This document shows positions 47,845 to 60,470 of a stretch of 64,000 nt of DNA, one piece after another. The number at the start of each line of letters is the position of its first letter. Within the stretch, counting starts at the first letter, position 1. This DNA comes from Istiophorus platypterus (Eukaryota; Chordata; Actinopteri; Istiophoriformes; Istiophoridae). A program made the translations under genes and the position numbers. The stretch lies in contig CM029134.1 of assembly GCA_016859345.1 (NCBI GenBank), forward strand, positions 16,419,560 to 16,483,559, in the 5' to 3' direction. Below the pieces are notes generated by a model, which saw only the letters and a list, made by a program, of their open reading frames with translations, was not told where the DNA came from and ran no database searches.

Positions 47845-50375
47845 CTCTGTGCATTCCAGTATGTCTGCTTGCACAACATGTGAGTGTGTAAATCTTACTT
47901 GGGAGACTCAGTGTCTCAGTCACAAGCAGAAATTGGATGTGAATTTATGAATAATTTCTGCTGAGTAGCTCGCAGCAAACTCAAAGGACAGAGTTTTTGT
48001 TTTAGTTGGAGCGTCACACTGACCCTCATCCCACATTGCCCTCCAATCCACCCCCTCCTAGTTTGTTGGTTGCTGTTATCCAAAATAATTTAAGACAACC
48101 ATTTGAGCGTAGAGGATGCTTGACTTTTGGAGTCATGTTTGCGTTTCCAGAGCATTTTTTAGAGATCTAGCTCTGCCCCTGAAACTCCTTTTCAAACACT
48201 CCATATCTTAAAGGAATTTAAAAATAATTTCTTTGGAATCTGGAGGTAAGTAATAGTTTCTTGCATCCTAACATTCCCCAGTATAAAAAGCTCCTATTCG
48301 GGGGCTGTGGAGGTTATTAACGACTTCAATACCTCACGGTGATGACTTCATTACAGGACAACAAAAGCAGGGTGAGCCTAAGGGCCTAACTGGTGTTTGA
48401 AGGCTCTCAGGGGGTTAAGCTGCACTTTCAGGGAGCATCTATTTGTTTGGAAACCAGGGTCTTACAGTCTTCCTGCCCCCTGCCATCCTAATGATCTGAC
48501 ATCATCTGTCCCACACCAAAAAAACACACACAATGTTAACTCGTGCTGTCTTGGTGAATGGATATGAATCTAGGCTTTTGTTATCTGGATGCTCATTTCC
48601 TGCTTCTCACACCTCACTGCCTTGCCCTTAAACACACACATGTACACACACACACACTCAGACATATTCAGAGCAAGCCCAGGGGTTGGAGGGAGGGAGA
48701 TTAAGAAGCTAGTCGTAGAGGTTAAAGGTTACTGAGTTCGTACCTCCGCATGATTCTGGATCAGTATGGTGTGCCTACCCTTGCATGTGTGCCTGTGTGA
48801 GCATGTGTGTTCAAGGTGGACAAAGTTGGGTTTGTGAGCATGCAGCTGCGAGGGCTGCAGCTTGTTGACGAAGTCTTAATCAGAGCGCTTACAGCTGGGG
48901 TTATAAGGTCGGCGGGTGACGCTTTGGGTTTTGATTGGGCCCCTGGGAACCTGGCGAAGCCTGAGGGCATGAAGGCAGGGTGGCAGCAGAGATCCACAGC
49001 ACAATGACACTGCTGATTTCTCTCGGTCAGTGCACCCAGCATGCTTTTTTTGCAAATGGACACACACACACAAATAAAAACACACATTTGATTGTCCACC
49101 ACAAACAGAAAATAGCCAGAGGTTTATTATAAGGCAGGAGGATCATACTGTGAGACTAAACCAGCCCTTGCTCTCTAGCTATCATCTCTTCTACCTTAAA
49201 GTCTCTAAAGTATCAAACTGGCTCTTTTCTCGCTACTTTCCCAGGCTGCACCGTGTAAAGTCACTTTGAGCTGAATGAAGGCCATCATTCAGTGATCAAT
49301 GGGTCATAATAAATGAAAGAATAAAGACAGGAATGCTTTACTGGACTATAGGGACCCCCTCTCACCTCTTTGCACTGCTTGATCTCACATCAAGCATGTG
49401 GTTGAGGAGATTTTTTTAATTTTTTTTTTTTTAATTTTAGTGAGTGTGCCAACTTTAAATCAGTCAAAAAGCGGCTACTAGAGATTTGGAGCACAGCTCT
49501 CTTATTCACATTTATTTGCTTTAGCGTTGAAAAGTGCAAGAACTGATTTGTTATTGTGGCCTTTTTTTTTCCCAAGTGTGTTCTGTTAAAGAAAAATGAG
49601 GCGGTATCTCACCAGACTACTGTAGGTCTGCCGCCTAAAGCAGTAAATGTTGGCAACACGCCATCAACATGGACCATTTCATCAACAGAATATAAAACAT
49701 ACAATTTGTCAGAAAACAACATCCAAGGACTCACGAGTGGAGAATTATGGCAACTTACTCTTTTCCAGCAGTGACAAATAAGTTACATGGTGCAAAGTTA
49801 AATGTCTATTTGCAATCATGCAATGCAAATATCCCAATTAAAACTTCATCAAAAAAAAAATTGAATCTGAAAAGGACCGAATTGCACAGGAAGGCAGAAA
49901 TTGCAGCAACCTCCATGATTTGGAGGACTAGAGGCACAGTCTGTGGTCACATTCAGACTTCCAGTGAACATCATGTTGTCCCTCTGTGAATACCTCTGTG
50001 ATGGGCTAATGTTCTCATTTGGCTTCAAAGCAGAAACCCCCCTCTTTTTCTGCTGAGCTCTTAAAGGATAGGGAAGATAACTATAAAGCGATATATGAAA
50101 GAAGTAAAGGCGAAGCAGAGGTCATTGCAGAGCAGTTCTTCTGCTTTGACTAGTTTTCTTCCATCCAGCTGACTTTCATGGGAGGGACAGCTACAGTCAA
50201 AGCCAATCAGCCTCCCTGAGACCCAGTTGGTCTAGCATGTATTTATGCTTTGAACAGCTATCCCATCCCTTTAATATACTGACATGCCCAATTCATGTCA
50301 TATATATTATGTGTATGCTTTGTTGTAAAGTTTTAGTATCCCTAAAGTTAGATACACGGGCAGTGTGGCAGTGGA

Positions 50376-50870
50376 TCAGCAGGCAGGGATGAGTGGATGA
50401 TGACACACTGAGCAAAAGTGTGTGAAATTAGGTGTGAAAGGGTGGTGAGGGTCCTTTAAGCTGGAGGTGGCTCTGCGGATGCAGCGCTGCAGGTAGATCT
50501 CCATCAGGAGGGAGAGTGGCGCACCAGTCAATTTGCTGGCTGTCTTGACTACTCTGTTTAGCTGCTTGTTCAGAGTGGAATTGAAGCTGTAGGTCAGGAT
50601 GCTTTGATGGTGTAGAAGGTAATGAGATGAGGAGTAGGGAGACCAGCCTTTCTGAGTCTCCAAAGGGGGCAGAGCCACTGTTGTGCTTTTTTGACAACTG
50701 TTGTGGTGTTGATGGTGGACATCAGGATGTCGGATAAGTAAACTAAGCAGAGCTGAGCTTAAGTCGATGAAGAGGATCCGGGCTACTTTGACTTTAATGG
50801 ACTCGGCTGCTTTGACAATGAAGGCTATGCACATATCTCCATACTCCTTCCTGATATTCCCAGGACCCAA
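50376..50870 (-). mobile_element. Decayed non-LTR retrotransposon (LINE) fragment, reverse transcriptase remnants
   Basis: On the minus strand, 50792-50748 encodes VKVARILFIDLSSAL, resembling the motif A region (with its Asp) of LINE reverse transcriptases. Near 50700-50640, in another frame, comes KKAQQWLCPLWRLRKAGLPT, a block that in intact fish LINEs lies far downstream near the protein's end. Then 50605-50440 reads ILTYSF...LNRVVKTASKLTG...RCIRRATSSLKDPHHP, the typical C-terminus of L2/Rex-type elements. The intervening palm motifs, including the YADD-type site, are missing, and the blocks are in different frames. The copy is therefore internally deleted, frameshifted and inactive. The clade (L2-, CR1- or Rex1-like) cannot be settled by eye. 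Confidence 0.75.
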
Positions 50871-51327
50871 CAGTTAATACTCTTTCTTCGTGGCTGTTCT
50901 TGCATTTTTTCATTTCCTTATGCAATTCTTCTCTGTTGTGTACCTGCTGCTTTTGCAGATTATGCAGTTCCTAGTTTTCCTGCACATCAAGCCCTTCTAA
51001 TATAAGCATTAGCGGTTCACAACAGATGGATGCAGAATGAACTGAAATGTTTTTCACGGTCTTCCTATCTCAGTTGGTTACTTGCCAGGGTTTGGTTGTT
51101 TTCATAATTTTAGTCTTTGCCATTGTTCCGATTTTCTTTAGTCAACTTTTTTTTGTGCTTTGAAACACAAATCAAGGTCTTGATCTCTTTTTGAGGATGT
51201 AAGTCATCATCCACTTGTAGTGTATGCAGGAATGCTGCTGGCATGTAGTCCCATATGTTTGTGCTCATGCTTAAAAACTGGCACTCTCTCACACACACAC
51301 ATACACACACGTGCACTCTCTCATACA

Positions 51328-51329
<2 letters not shown>

Positions 51330-51391
<62 letters not shown>
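51330..51391. repeat. (AC)n microsatellite
   Basis: A pure AC array of about 31 units, preceded by shorter AC patches at 51289-51310. Confidence 0.95.
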
Positions 51392-51393
<2 letters not shown>

Positions 51394-53162
51394 CTAAAAG
51401 TCTGTAATCAAAGCCACATTGGTTGATTTCATACTTGCAAAATCTCTCTCTCTGTACAGTTGATAGAAGAAATTAGATGCCGCATGAAATGCCACATTTT
51501 TACCATTGCAAAATGTCCCTTGTGAACCTTGTTTTCTTTGCAAAATAGTAAAATATAATAACTATAATGTGACATTGCATATGGTATCGAATTTCTAAAT
51601 AGCCGTGCTAGATCAGCCATTGAAGTAAAATCAATAAATCCAAATCTAAAACCATCAGATTTGTCTGTTTGGCACAATGTTTGCACTACAGTCAAGCTTG
51701 TAAATGCAGCTATGTCCTTCAGCTTGCTTCCTTTATGTTAAAGCAGCAGTATGTGGCACTCAGTGCTTCCAGTCTGCTGATTTGGACTACAGAGTGTATC
51801 TATAGGGAGATTAGTCGCCTTCCGCTCACTCAATGGGCTCCGTTAGTTTTAGGAATTAACATTGTCACGACAGGCGGGCAAACTGCTTTTCAAACAGCTC
51901 TTTTATTCAGCCCCAGTAACTGGGTGACCCACAAACTGTGCTGGGAAGAGAGGAAGAGCAGAGAAAAGAAAGGCATGTGGGAAAAGTTGAAACTGCAATG
52001 ACATAACCATCCTAGTGAGTCATTCATTTTTATTTACATGCCATAAGCGAGCAACAGATGATGAGAGATTAAATAGATGATTACATTAATCAATGATTAA
52101 TCGATAATTGAGAAATACTGTGTTACTGTGCACTCCTGAAAAGCCCATGAGTAAGAGTATATGTAACCTCTGTTTAGCTCTGAGATGAAAGCCAGACCTC
52201 CCTTCAGTGTTTTGGTTCTGTATCAGTTTTGTTTTTTCAGGAGGCGTAAAAGCTAATGAAAGATCTCGATCCAGTCAGCTCTATAAAGGGGGTGGGGGTG
52301 ATTGAGGAGGCTGGGCAGGGGACTTCCCTGCCAGGGGTGGCCAGATGTGTGACCTGGCCCATCACTCTGCAATGAGAGCGACAGCTGACTCTCAGCTAGA
52401 AGCATATGGGAAGCTGCAGTGATGCATCCAGTCTGCACGGGAAGAAAGCGAAAATGATAAGTACAAAGGACAATGGCGGAGATATGAGAAAGAGATCAGC
52501 AAAGTGACAAATTCAGAAATAAAAACATGGCGAAAAGGGTTTGAATGAAAAGCAGAGAAGCTTCTGTTGCTCATCTGTAGTTCACATGTGCAGTCCTGTT
52601 TCACTCAGCGTACCAGTGGAGTGGGTCCTCAAGGCATCCATAACCAGCTGCTCTCTCAACACAAGAGTTTCATCCCTCTCTGCATCACTAACAGGCTGTA
52701 TAATAAAACCAGTGTGTTTCACAGAGACACCTTCATTCAATTTCTTTTCTCATTCACCCCCCACATCCCGCTCTCTGTATAATTATCTTATTAACACTGA
52801 GTCAGGCTGTGCAGTTTCACCAATTTGTTTAGGACAGGAAAAGGCGATAGCGATTTATTAGCCAAGTTTTTATTTTAATGGACTGCAGACGCCGCATGAC
52901 ACAGATGTGTGCTCCCATTGGCTCAGAGATTTTTTTTTCTCAGGCTCTGATTGGCTGCTATGGAGATGCCATCAGTGAGCTAATGGCATGGTATCTTTGT
53001 GATCTGCTCAGCATTGGACCCCCCGCTGTATAGAGAGCCCAAACGCTACAGAGTAAAAATGAGCCACATGTTGATCCGTGTTGTTTTAGCCCTCTGGGGA
53101 GAGGGAAGAGATGTGATAAGGATCTCTGTGGAGTTGAGGCCAAACCCTATTGTTCAATAGGC

Positions 53163-53164
<2 letters not shown>

Positions 53165-53214
<50 letters not shown>
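53165..53214. repeat. (GT)n microsatellite
   Basis: A pure GT array of about 25 units in intron 2 of col23a1. Confidence 0.95.
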
Positions 53215-53215
<1 letters not shown>

Positions 53216-53928
53216 TCAGAAAGCAATAGAGAGGACTCCATCACTTTTCAGTTAACTCCATAGAAAGTCCGTGCAGCTCCAATCATAAAGTTTGAGGTCT
53301 GCGTACGGGATGTTCCTATGAATGAGAAATGGAGGTTGTGCATGAATGGAAGCAAAAAAAGGGAAAGAGAAAGGGGAGAAGAGAAAAGAATGAAAAAGGC
53401 AGCCTCAATAGAAAATTTATAAATACAGCAGCTACAAAACGATATACAGTCAAGAAAGCACAAACTCGAGCTTTTAAATCACAATCAGTGCATGACTACA
53501 TTCATCTAGGTTGGATTAATGTAAATATGTATAACACACATGTCCCTAAAGTATCAGGTTTGACAGCGAAAGAGCCCAGGAGAATGTTTAAATTTCCTTT
53601 ATGAGATTTAATACTCATTATGAGTTACAGTAGATGGAACATGCAGGCCTGCAGTCACCACAGGACCACTACCACCACAGGGCTCCTGTACAGGATAAAG
53701 CTGTTCATCTCTTCTCCTATGAAAGTGGTGCAATATCCCTAAAAATGATCTCTGAGTTCAAAAAAATGATTTATCCAGCAACAGCAAAACAAAACTGTAT
53801 AAATCACTTTAGAACATAAGTTAAATTCCACCCTTGACTAAGGTGTATGACAAAAAGCAGGAGAGCCTGAACAAGCTCCAGCTCTCCTGAAGAACAGGCA
53901 TCCTCTGTTACAAGCTCTCCATCCATCA

Positions 53929-53931
<3 letters not shown>

Positions 53932-53985
<54 letters not shown>
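53932..53985. repeat. (GT)n microsatellite
   Basis: A pure GT array of about 27 units in intron 2 of col23a1. Confidence 0.95.
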
Positions 53986-53987
<2 letters not shown>

Positions 53988-56236
53988 CCAAACACTTGAG
54001 AGCCTCTCCATAAAGTAGCTGTAATGAGAACAGCATGGTTTTGGCAGCAGATTGGGAGAGCATGAGATGACTATAGTGAGGAGACAAAAAACGAAATACT
54101 GAGCTGACCTGGTGTTTGTAGTTAACAGAACATTCTGACTAAACAGTCAAGTCAAGTAACTGGTGAATCATATAAGTCATTTGTTAAGTAGGAATACTAA
54201 CATTTTCAAGGTGCAACTTAAATGTTAGCATGTGCTCTATTTTCTCAGTTTCATATCATTCAAAACTACCATTGCAGTCATTAACGGTTGGAAATACAAA
54301 TTAGATCATTTTAAAGGCACTGAAAACACATTTTCTGAATCTAAGAGCAATCAGGCCAGGCTAAAGATTAGAGCAGTTTTGGTTATTTCATATGACAAAT
54401 TATCTGTAATATTGTCCTGGGGGGGGGGGTTGTTTCGTTTTTTGTTTTCTCTTTGCATGAAACAGGCAGTGCTCAGGTGGAAAGAGGCCCTGTCAAGAGT
54501 TTCTGACCGCCAACCAGAATTTATTCTGAAGTTTGAATCAAAACGGGGATGACAGTTGTCTCTCATGTTGCCAAAACTATCAGTCAGTTCCTCTTTAACT
54601 GTCTAAGTCTGTGGAAATAAAACCACAGCATACTGGGACTTTTACAGGGAAAGTCACAAGCCAAAACGTAGAGGCTGGAAGACAAGGGGAGAGGAGGGAA
54701 CAGGGCAAAATGGACAGAGGTGTATGATAGCAATTAAGTAGCTCTACTTAACACTGATTTTTCATACTAACATACAAATGATTTATATGATTTATTTATG
54801 ACTCAAATGTGTCCTCTTTTTTTGGAGGTATCATGTTGTTTTATTTCAGTATCCTATGTTGTGTGTGAGTGTGTCTCTGAGACACCAGACTGGGGTAAGC
54901 CCAGAGGAAGTACAGCTCAATAAAGTACACTACCATGTCGAATGGAGGAGTTAAATAGCAATTATGTCGGGCACAGAGCGATAACAAGATTTAAGACTTC
55001 TCACTGGATCATGGGATAGGGGCATGAAATTGGATCAGAGTGCCAGAAGATAAAGTTATAAGTTGTTTCTCATTTCAAAGGCAGTTATATTGCCATACAG
55101 TACATGGTATCAGACTGTCAATCACAGCCATGGCTCGCTTTTTGTCACCCACGGTCTCTTTCTGATCCCATCTTCAACACGCATAATCCGCTCTGGTGCA
55201 TACGATATCATCGCGTACCGCGTCTTCATCGCGTCCTCTATTCTGGCTCAGCTTGGTCTGCAGCACAGGTAGATGACACATCATCTCATGGATGCTCTCG
55301 TCAGGTGGTTTTAAGACCTAGAACATCCCTGTCCTTTGTATTTGTGCTCCCTCAGCAGCTTTTTAAATTCTCTCTCCCTGTAGACTCACATTGTAGATGG
55401 ATACCTCGGGCTGTGGCCTCTCTGTGACTTTTTGAGGTTAAAATTGAGACGCAGATCTCAGTTGATCCTCACTGATCCCGTTTCTGAACTGTAAAAAGCT
55501 GTAAAGATTCCAACTTTGATGAGCTGCGCTGAAGTAATCTGACTTAAAGAGAATGATCCCTCATGGAATGATAAGTGTGGACGGAGATGTTCATATGGTG
55601 AGCCAAAGTGAAAGTGAGGGATGAAAGAGGATGAAACGGAGGATGATTTGGAGGAGCAGCATGGAGGCGGAGATGGAAGGAGAAAGACGGGGAGGAGGAG
55701 GAGGAGGATAGGGAAAGAGCTTGAAAAGCAGCGTGAGAGAAGTCTGTGCCAATCCTCCCAGGCTGTTTAGAAACGTAAAGTAATGTTTACGGTCATGTTG
55801 TTATTATTTGCAGGTGGAGACGTTGAGATCACCGTGTTGACTACTCCGCCTCGTCTGTCAGTAAATTCCAATCTAACCGACTCCATCACTGTGAGAAATT
55901 GCCTCTTCGACGGAGAATAATTTTCTTCTTCTGTTGCCTGTAAACCAGTCAGAAGCTAGAGTTTGGGTTACAGTGGTGGTTAAAGTGCCAAAGTTCCTGA
56001 TTAATGTTTAGCAAAGTACTCTGGAGCATTGTTGTCATGGAGGTCGTGGAAGCTGCACTTGTCCTGTAGCTGTCAGAGTCCCTGTCAGTGGATGAGAGAT
56101 TCATGTTCTGTACAGTTTCTCAGCTGCCAAAAGGCTCCCCCTTGTGTTCAGAGACCATTACATGGAGGATCCCAGATCTCCTATACACAGTATGATCTCC
56201 CCTAAAGTTTGTCACACAAAGTCCTCATAAACTCAA

Positions 56237-56261
56237 ACACCAGCACAATATGTGCTGGTGT
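56237..56261. repeat. Perfect 11-base inverted repeat with 3-base loop
   Basis: ACACCAGCACA at 56237-56247, spacer ATA, then TGTGCTGGTGT at 56251-56261. This is one of the strongest short hairpins seen in the window. It lies outside the recognised dispersed repeats. Confidence 0.92.
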
Positions 56262-56574
56262 ATGACGGTTACTAGCTCAATATAGCAGGAAAACTGGCAT
56301 CTTACAAGCACGACACATTCAGCAATTTAACTGTGAAGTTCACCTCACCTACTGTCAGGTGACCTTCTGATGTATGTGTAGGTGTTGCAGTCTATGGTCT
56401 GGGTGCAGCATAGATGTATTTTCTCATGCTTAATCTCAGACCCTGCAACAAAACTCTGCTAAAAGGCAAATGATATATTTTGTCTAGCTTTCTCAGTGAC
56501 GTCCATTAAAACTTGACTGAAAGCTCATGTTTATATCCCTCATTTGTTGGGATCCTAGGTTATGTGTGCTCCTA

Positions 56575-56796
56575 TCTTCATGAGGACTAATTTGAGTATT
56601 GGACCTTGGGAGAGAGGACATTTTGGCCAGCCCTCACTTCTTCACAGAGCCGTTTGAGGGTTAAGACTTGGTTTTAGGGTTTAGGGCACAATTAGGCATA
56701 GGTTAAGGTCAGGTTGAGGGTTGGGGTTAGTCATGTGGCTGTGATGGTTAAGGTCAGGTTTAGTGGCTTAAGAATGCATAAAGTCAATAAGGATCC
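56575..56796 (+). repeat. Dispersed GGTTA-rich repeat, copy B
   Basis: This is the second copy of the repeat at 36735-36965, in the same orientation. Shared ordered blocks are GAGGACATTTTGGCCAG, GTTTGAGGGTTAAG, GGTTAAGGTCAGGTTGAGGG, TGTGATGGTTAAGG and GAATGCATAAAGTCAATA. It runs directly into a GT array at its right end, as copies of this family often do. Confidence 0.8.
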
Positions 56797-56819
56797 GTGT
56801 GTGTGTGTGTGTGTGTGTG
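56796..56819. repeat. (GT)n microsatellite, first arm of a GT/CA pair
   Basis: A pure GT array of about 12 units. A CA array of 33 units lies 90 bases to the right, so the two are complementary and could pair. Confidence 0.95.
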
Positions 56820-56907
56820 GTTTGCAGGAGGTTTATTTTGATTGGAGAGTTGAGACATCAGTAGACAGCTGGGTACGCTGCCGTTAGCTTGCTGAGGGAT
56901 CACAGGA

Positions 56908-56908
<1 letters not shown>

Positions 56909-56974
<66 letters not shown>
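56909..56974. repeat. (CA)n microsatellite, second arm of a GT/CA pair
   Basis: A pure CA array of about 33 units, complementary to the GT array at 56796-56819. Confidence 0.95.
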
Positions 56975-56978
<4 letters not shown>

Positions 56979-57979
56979 AGCCCCATGCATCATATGAAGG
57001 CCTACATTTATGCATGCTCACAGACACATGCACACTGCTGAAATTAATTTTATCGTTATTCTTCACCTTTGATCGTATTCTCTCTTTTTTTTCTCTCCCT
57101 CCCTCATGTCTTCATGATAACATCTCCCTGCGGACCACCTCTCCTCTTCCTTCATGTCAGGTATGTGGTTCGAGTTGCAAGTTTTTCTTCTCCCTGCCTC
57201 CATCTCTTCCTATCTGTCTTTTAATCACACCGCCACAAATTCCCAATTTTCCAATCACTGCCTCTCAGTTTCTCACTGATATGTTAAGCTGTTGCACTGT
57301 CAAGACATGCAACACATGAGAATGAATGGCCTCCATGTGTCCAGCCAGCGGTGGTATGGATCGGGCCATATACAGTATGGCCGTGGTGCATATATTGTAT
57401 GCACTTTGACAATGTGCCAGTAAATATCATTAATCACAGTCTTTTTTGGCTCCTCTCACTCAGCCATGTGGAAGTGATTTCTGTAGCTAAAACACTGTTT
57501 AACTCTTGGGTCCTGCCGTGTATTTTACGTCTTCAGGATTTTCCTGTGTGTTTTTTATTTTCTATTCTAGTCAGAGTTGCTCACACGGTGAGTCTGCTTT
57601 TATGCGGTCTAAAAATACATCCTCCTCCCCCTTTCAGCCCCCCCCTTCCTCTTAGCAAACAGCAATTACAAATCTGGTATTTAGTTTTCTCCTGTGCTCT
57701 GGAGAAATTGCAACATAAAAAGAAAAAAATTCATATCCGACTAATTTTAGGTGTGGGCATGGTGTCTGTACATTCTGTGAATCTGAATGCATGCTAGCAC
57801 ATCCTTGACCGTTTCCTGATGGGGTTTGGTGGCTCTGGCTGTGGTATACATCCCAACAAAACGACAGAAGTGACGAGGAACCCTTTTCTTTCAGAATTGC
57901 AGGCCAGGGTAGGCTCCTGTGGTTTGGACTGGTGCAGTCAATAGTTCAGGGTGTCTGCTGGTTGGCTTCCAGGGGAGGT

Positions 57980-58043
57980 CTGTGTGTCTGTGTGTGTGTC
58001 TGTGTGTGTGTCTGTGTATGTCTGTGTGTGTGTGTGGGGGGGG
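57980..58043. repeat. Interrupted (TG)n array ending in a G run
   Basis: TG units broken regularly by TCTG, ending in a run of G residues at about 58036-58043. The regular TCTG interruptions suggest an older array. Confidence 0.9.
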
Positions 58044-60422
58044 GATGTCCCATCCCGCTCCTCTGTCTGCCCCTCAGTGACTCATGCATGACAAAGATTT
58101 ATCCTATCTCCTGTCTACGGACACACATGTTGGGACAATCACAGCATACAGACATAATTGTGCTGACTATATCGGCTACAATTTCTATCTGATGTCGGTG
58201 ACAAGCATTACCACTTATGTCTGGATTTCTACTGTGTCGAGGTATAAAAAGCAGATGAAAACATCTCATTAATTCACAGTATGTGTTTGACACGTAGACC
58301 AGCTATCCAAACCTTCCACCAGACATTTTAGTCCTTATTTGATTTAATGATTTCGTAGTGAGATGGGGGTTGACACGTAACAACTCATATAGGATATGAA
58401 TATTCTGTATAATTAACAGAGAGCTACATGAAAATGGTCTTAAGGATTGTTTTCCTTCTTTGTGTTATTTTCTTTTCTCGGTAGAGTTTAGACTTAGACA
58501 AAATTCAGATGTATTTACTGTATTAGGACTACCCTGAATTTTCAGAATAATTTTTTAACCGTCACAGAGCTGAACTTCCAGGTGAGAGCCAGGATGTGCT
58601 GTCACCACTAGAGTGATGTCGATGTAGCCCGAAGTCTGACGACGCCGTTTCTCAGTGGATGTTCGCCTGGTTTCCCAGCACTTCAAAAGGACATGCATAC
58701 AGTACAACAACAAACTCAAAGCTCAGCACTTGCGACCGCTATTCGATACCGACTGTAGAATCAAAACAAACGTGAAAAAGCAAATAGGACCCCCTCCCCT
58801 GGCCCAACGGATGCGTGCTGGGGGGGGCACAGCTTGGCCTGCTGGGGTGGCTCTTTAATGTGCCGAGGAAGCGTCATGCTGGAATGCTCTGCACAAACAA
58901 GCCTCAGCTCACATGTGTTGATGGCAAGTGTGTGTGTGTGTGTGTATGTGAGGGGGGGGGTCAAAATGTGTGTATGGAAGGGAGGGCCATGTTGTGTGTA
59001 TCTGTGTGATTTTTTTTGTTAACATAGTCCAGTTTTTGTATGGACTTGGTGTCGACCGCAATCCCACATTGTGGTTTTCATTGAAAACACGCCTGAGGCG
59101 GCTCTAAACAGTAAGAATTTACCTCCATTTTTTCTGAAATGACTGGCTGATCTTTCTTTTTACGGAATCCCCGAAAATGCCCCAAAAGAAAAAAAAAAGA
59201 TTATTGCTCATAGAACCGGCTGTGTACAGCTCTTTCTGCCCCAAACTTTCTTAAATCTCAGTTATTCTTAACTTTCCAGGCACTGAATTTAAATTACATG
59301 TATGAGAGAATCTGCTATTGTTACATTTTCTTGCATTTACAATTTTGCAAAACAATATTAGACAGTCCAAACATATAGTTAAAGCATCACGAAATCACAT
59401 TTTGCTTTAAACTCTATTTTCATATCTGTCTCTTGTGGTGCTCCATGATGCGTTGAGTTGGGTCATGTCTGTGATTGAAGTGTAACGGTTGTCTGAGGTG
59501 TAAAGATACAGTATGGGTGAGGTAAAGAGTTCATTAATCCTAGCAGGTAGGAATTATAACCCCAGGTGCTAATTTAACGTATTGTGACCTGACTCTTAAA
59601 ACCCATAGTTTCAGTTTCTAATGTTCTGGAAATGAGAAAGAAGTCCTTATCTGGTGTAGATTATCTACATTCTCCTTGAAAAAAAAATAGTGAATATTTA
59701 CAAACTTAGCTTGTTTGCAACCTAGAATATCTTCAAGGAAATCCAATCCTAACTCCGTAAACAAGATTTGTGGGGAGGTTTATGTTTATGCATGTTTTGT
59801 ATTGCTGTTTTCATCATGATGTGAATGCTACCATTTGTTGGTGTTGGTTTTTGCCTTTTTCAGATTCAACCACTATCAACTTCATCAGCTTTGTTTGTAT
59901 TGTTATGTAAACATCTCATGAGCAGCAGAAAATTGAGCCACAATTTAAAAAAAAAAAAAGAATGAGGGAATGCTTTTTATTTTTTTTTAAACAAGAACTT
60001 TGTGTAAAAGATGTGGCCTCTCATATTGTTTGAAAGGGTTGGACATCTGTACTCTAATACTTATTGGCAACCATATTGATGGGTTTGCATTTATAATTCT
60101 TGCCTAAGCACTTAAAGCCAAAATCCCTAGAGTCGAGGTATTAAAAGAAGTTTTATATAGATAACTGCCCTATATTAGTGTCATCATTCTCCATAAACAC
60201 TAAACTACACCTCCTAATGATTGAATGAACTCAAGAAGGGAGTGGTAAACACAGCCACAGGGTGGAAACTCACTCTGTCACTTCTTAATCCTGGATATGT
60301 TTTTCCACAAGTAAACCTTTGTCAGTCTGACTACAGTAACTTTAAAGCAACTCTTAAAGTAAAATACTGTGCATGGGTAATGTTATGGCATATTTTCTTC
60401 TATACTATTACAGGATTTAAGT

Positions 60423-60470
60423 CATATATATATATATGTATATGTATATATGTGTATATATATATATATT
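60423..60470. repeat. (TA)n/(TG)n alternating microsatellite
   Basis: Alternating TA with TG units, purine-pyrimidine alternating throughout. The reading frame across it (Tyr/Ile-rich) is an artefact. Confidence 0.9.

Larger units (their letters stand above)
47843..53164 (+). other. col23a1: col23a1 intron 2, sixth part
   Basis: No coding exon was recognised. The stretch includes the retrotransposon fragment at 50376-50870 and a CA array at 51330-51391. An octamer-like ATGCAAAT lies at about 49822. The remaining sequence shows nothing I can name. Confidence 0.55.

Noticed and set aside
48807..49007. Frame with scattered Gly and Pro (APGNLAKPEG) checked as a collagen exon
   Set aside because: Gly does not occur at every third position and no matching splice sites flank it.
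50428..50697. A second minus-strand frame of 89 residues
   Set aside because: It is an out-of-frame reading of the decayed LINE fragment, not a separate gene.
57100..57180. Possible exon ending in CATGTCAG followed by GTATGTGG
   Set aside because: No conserved protein sequence in any frame and no Gly-X-Y pattern; the splice-like words are probably chance.
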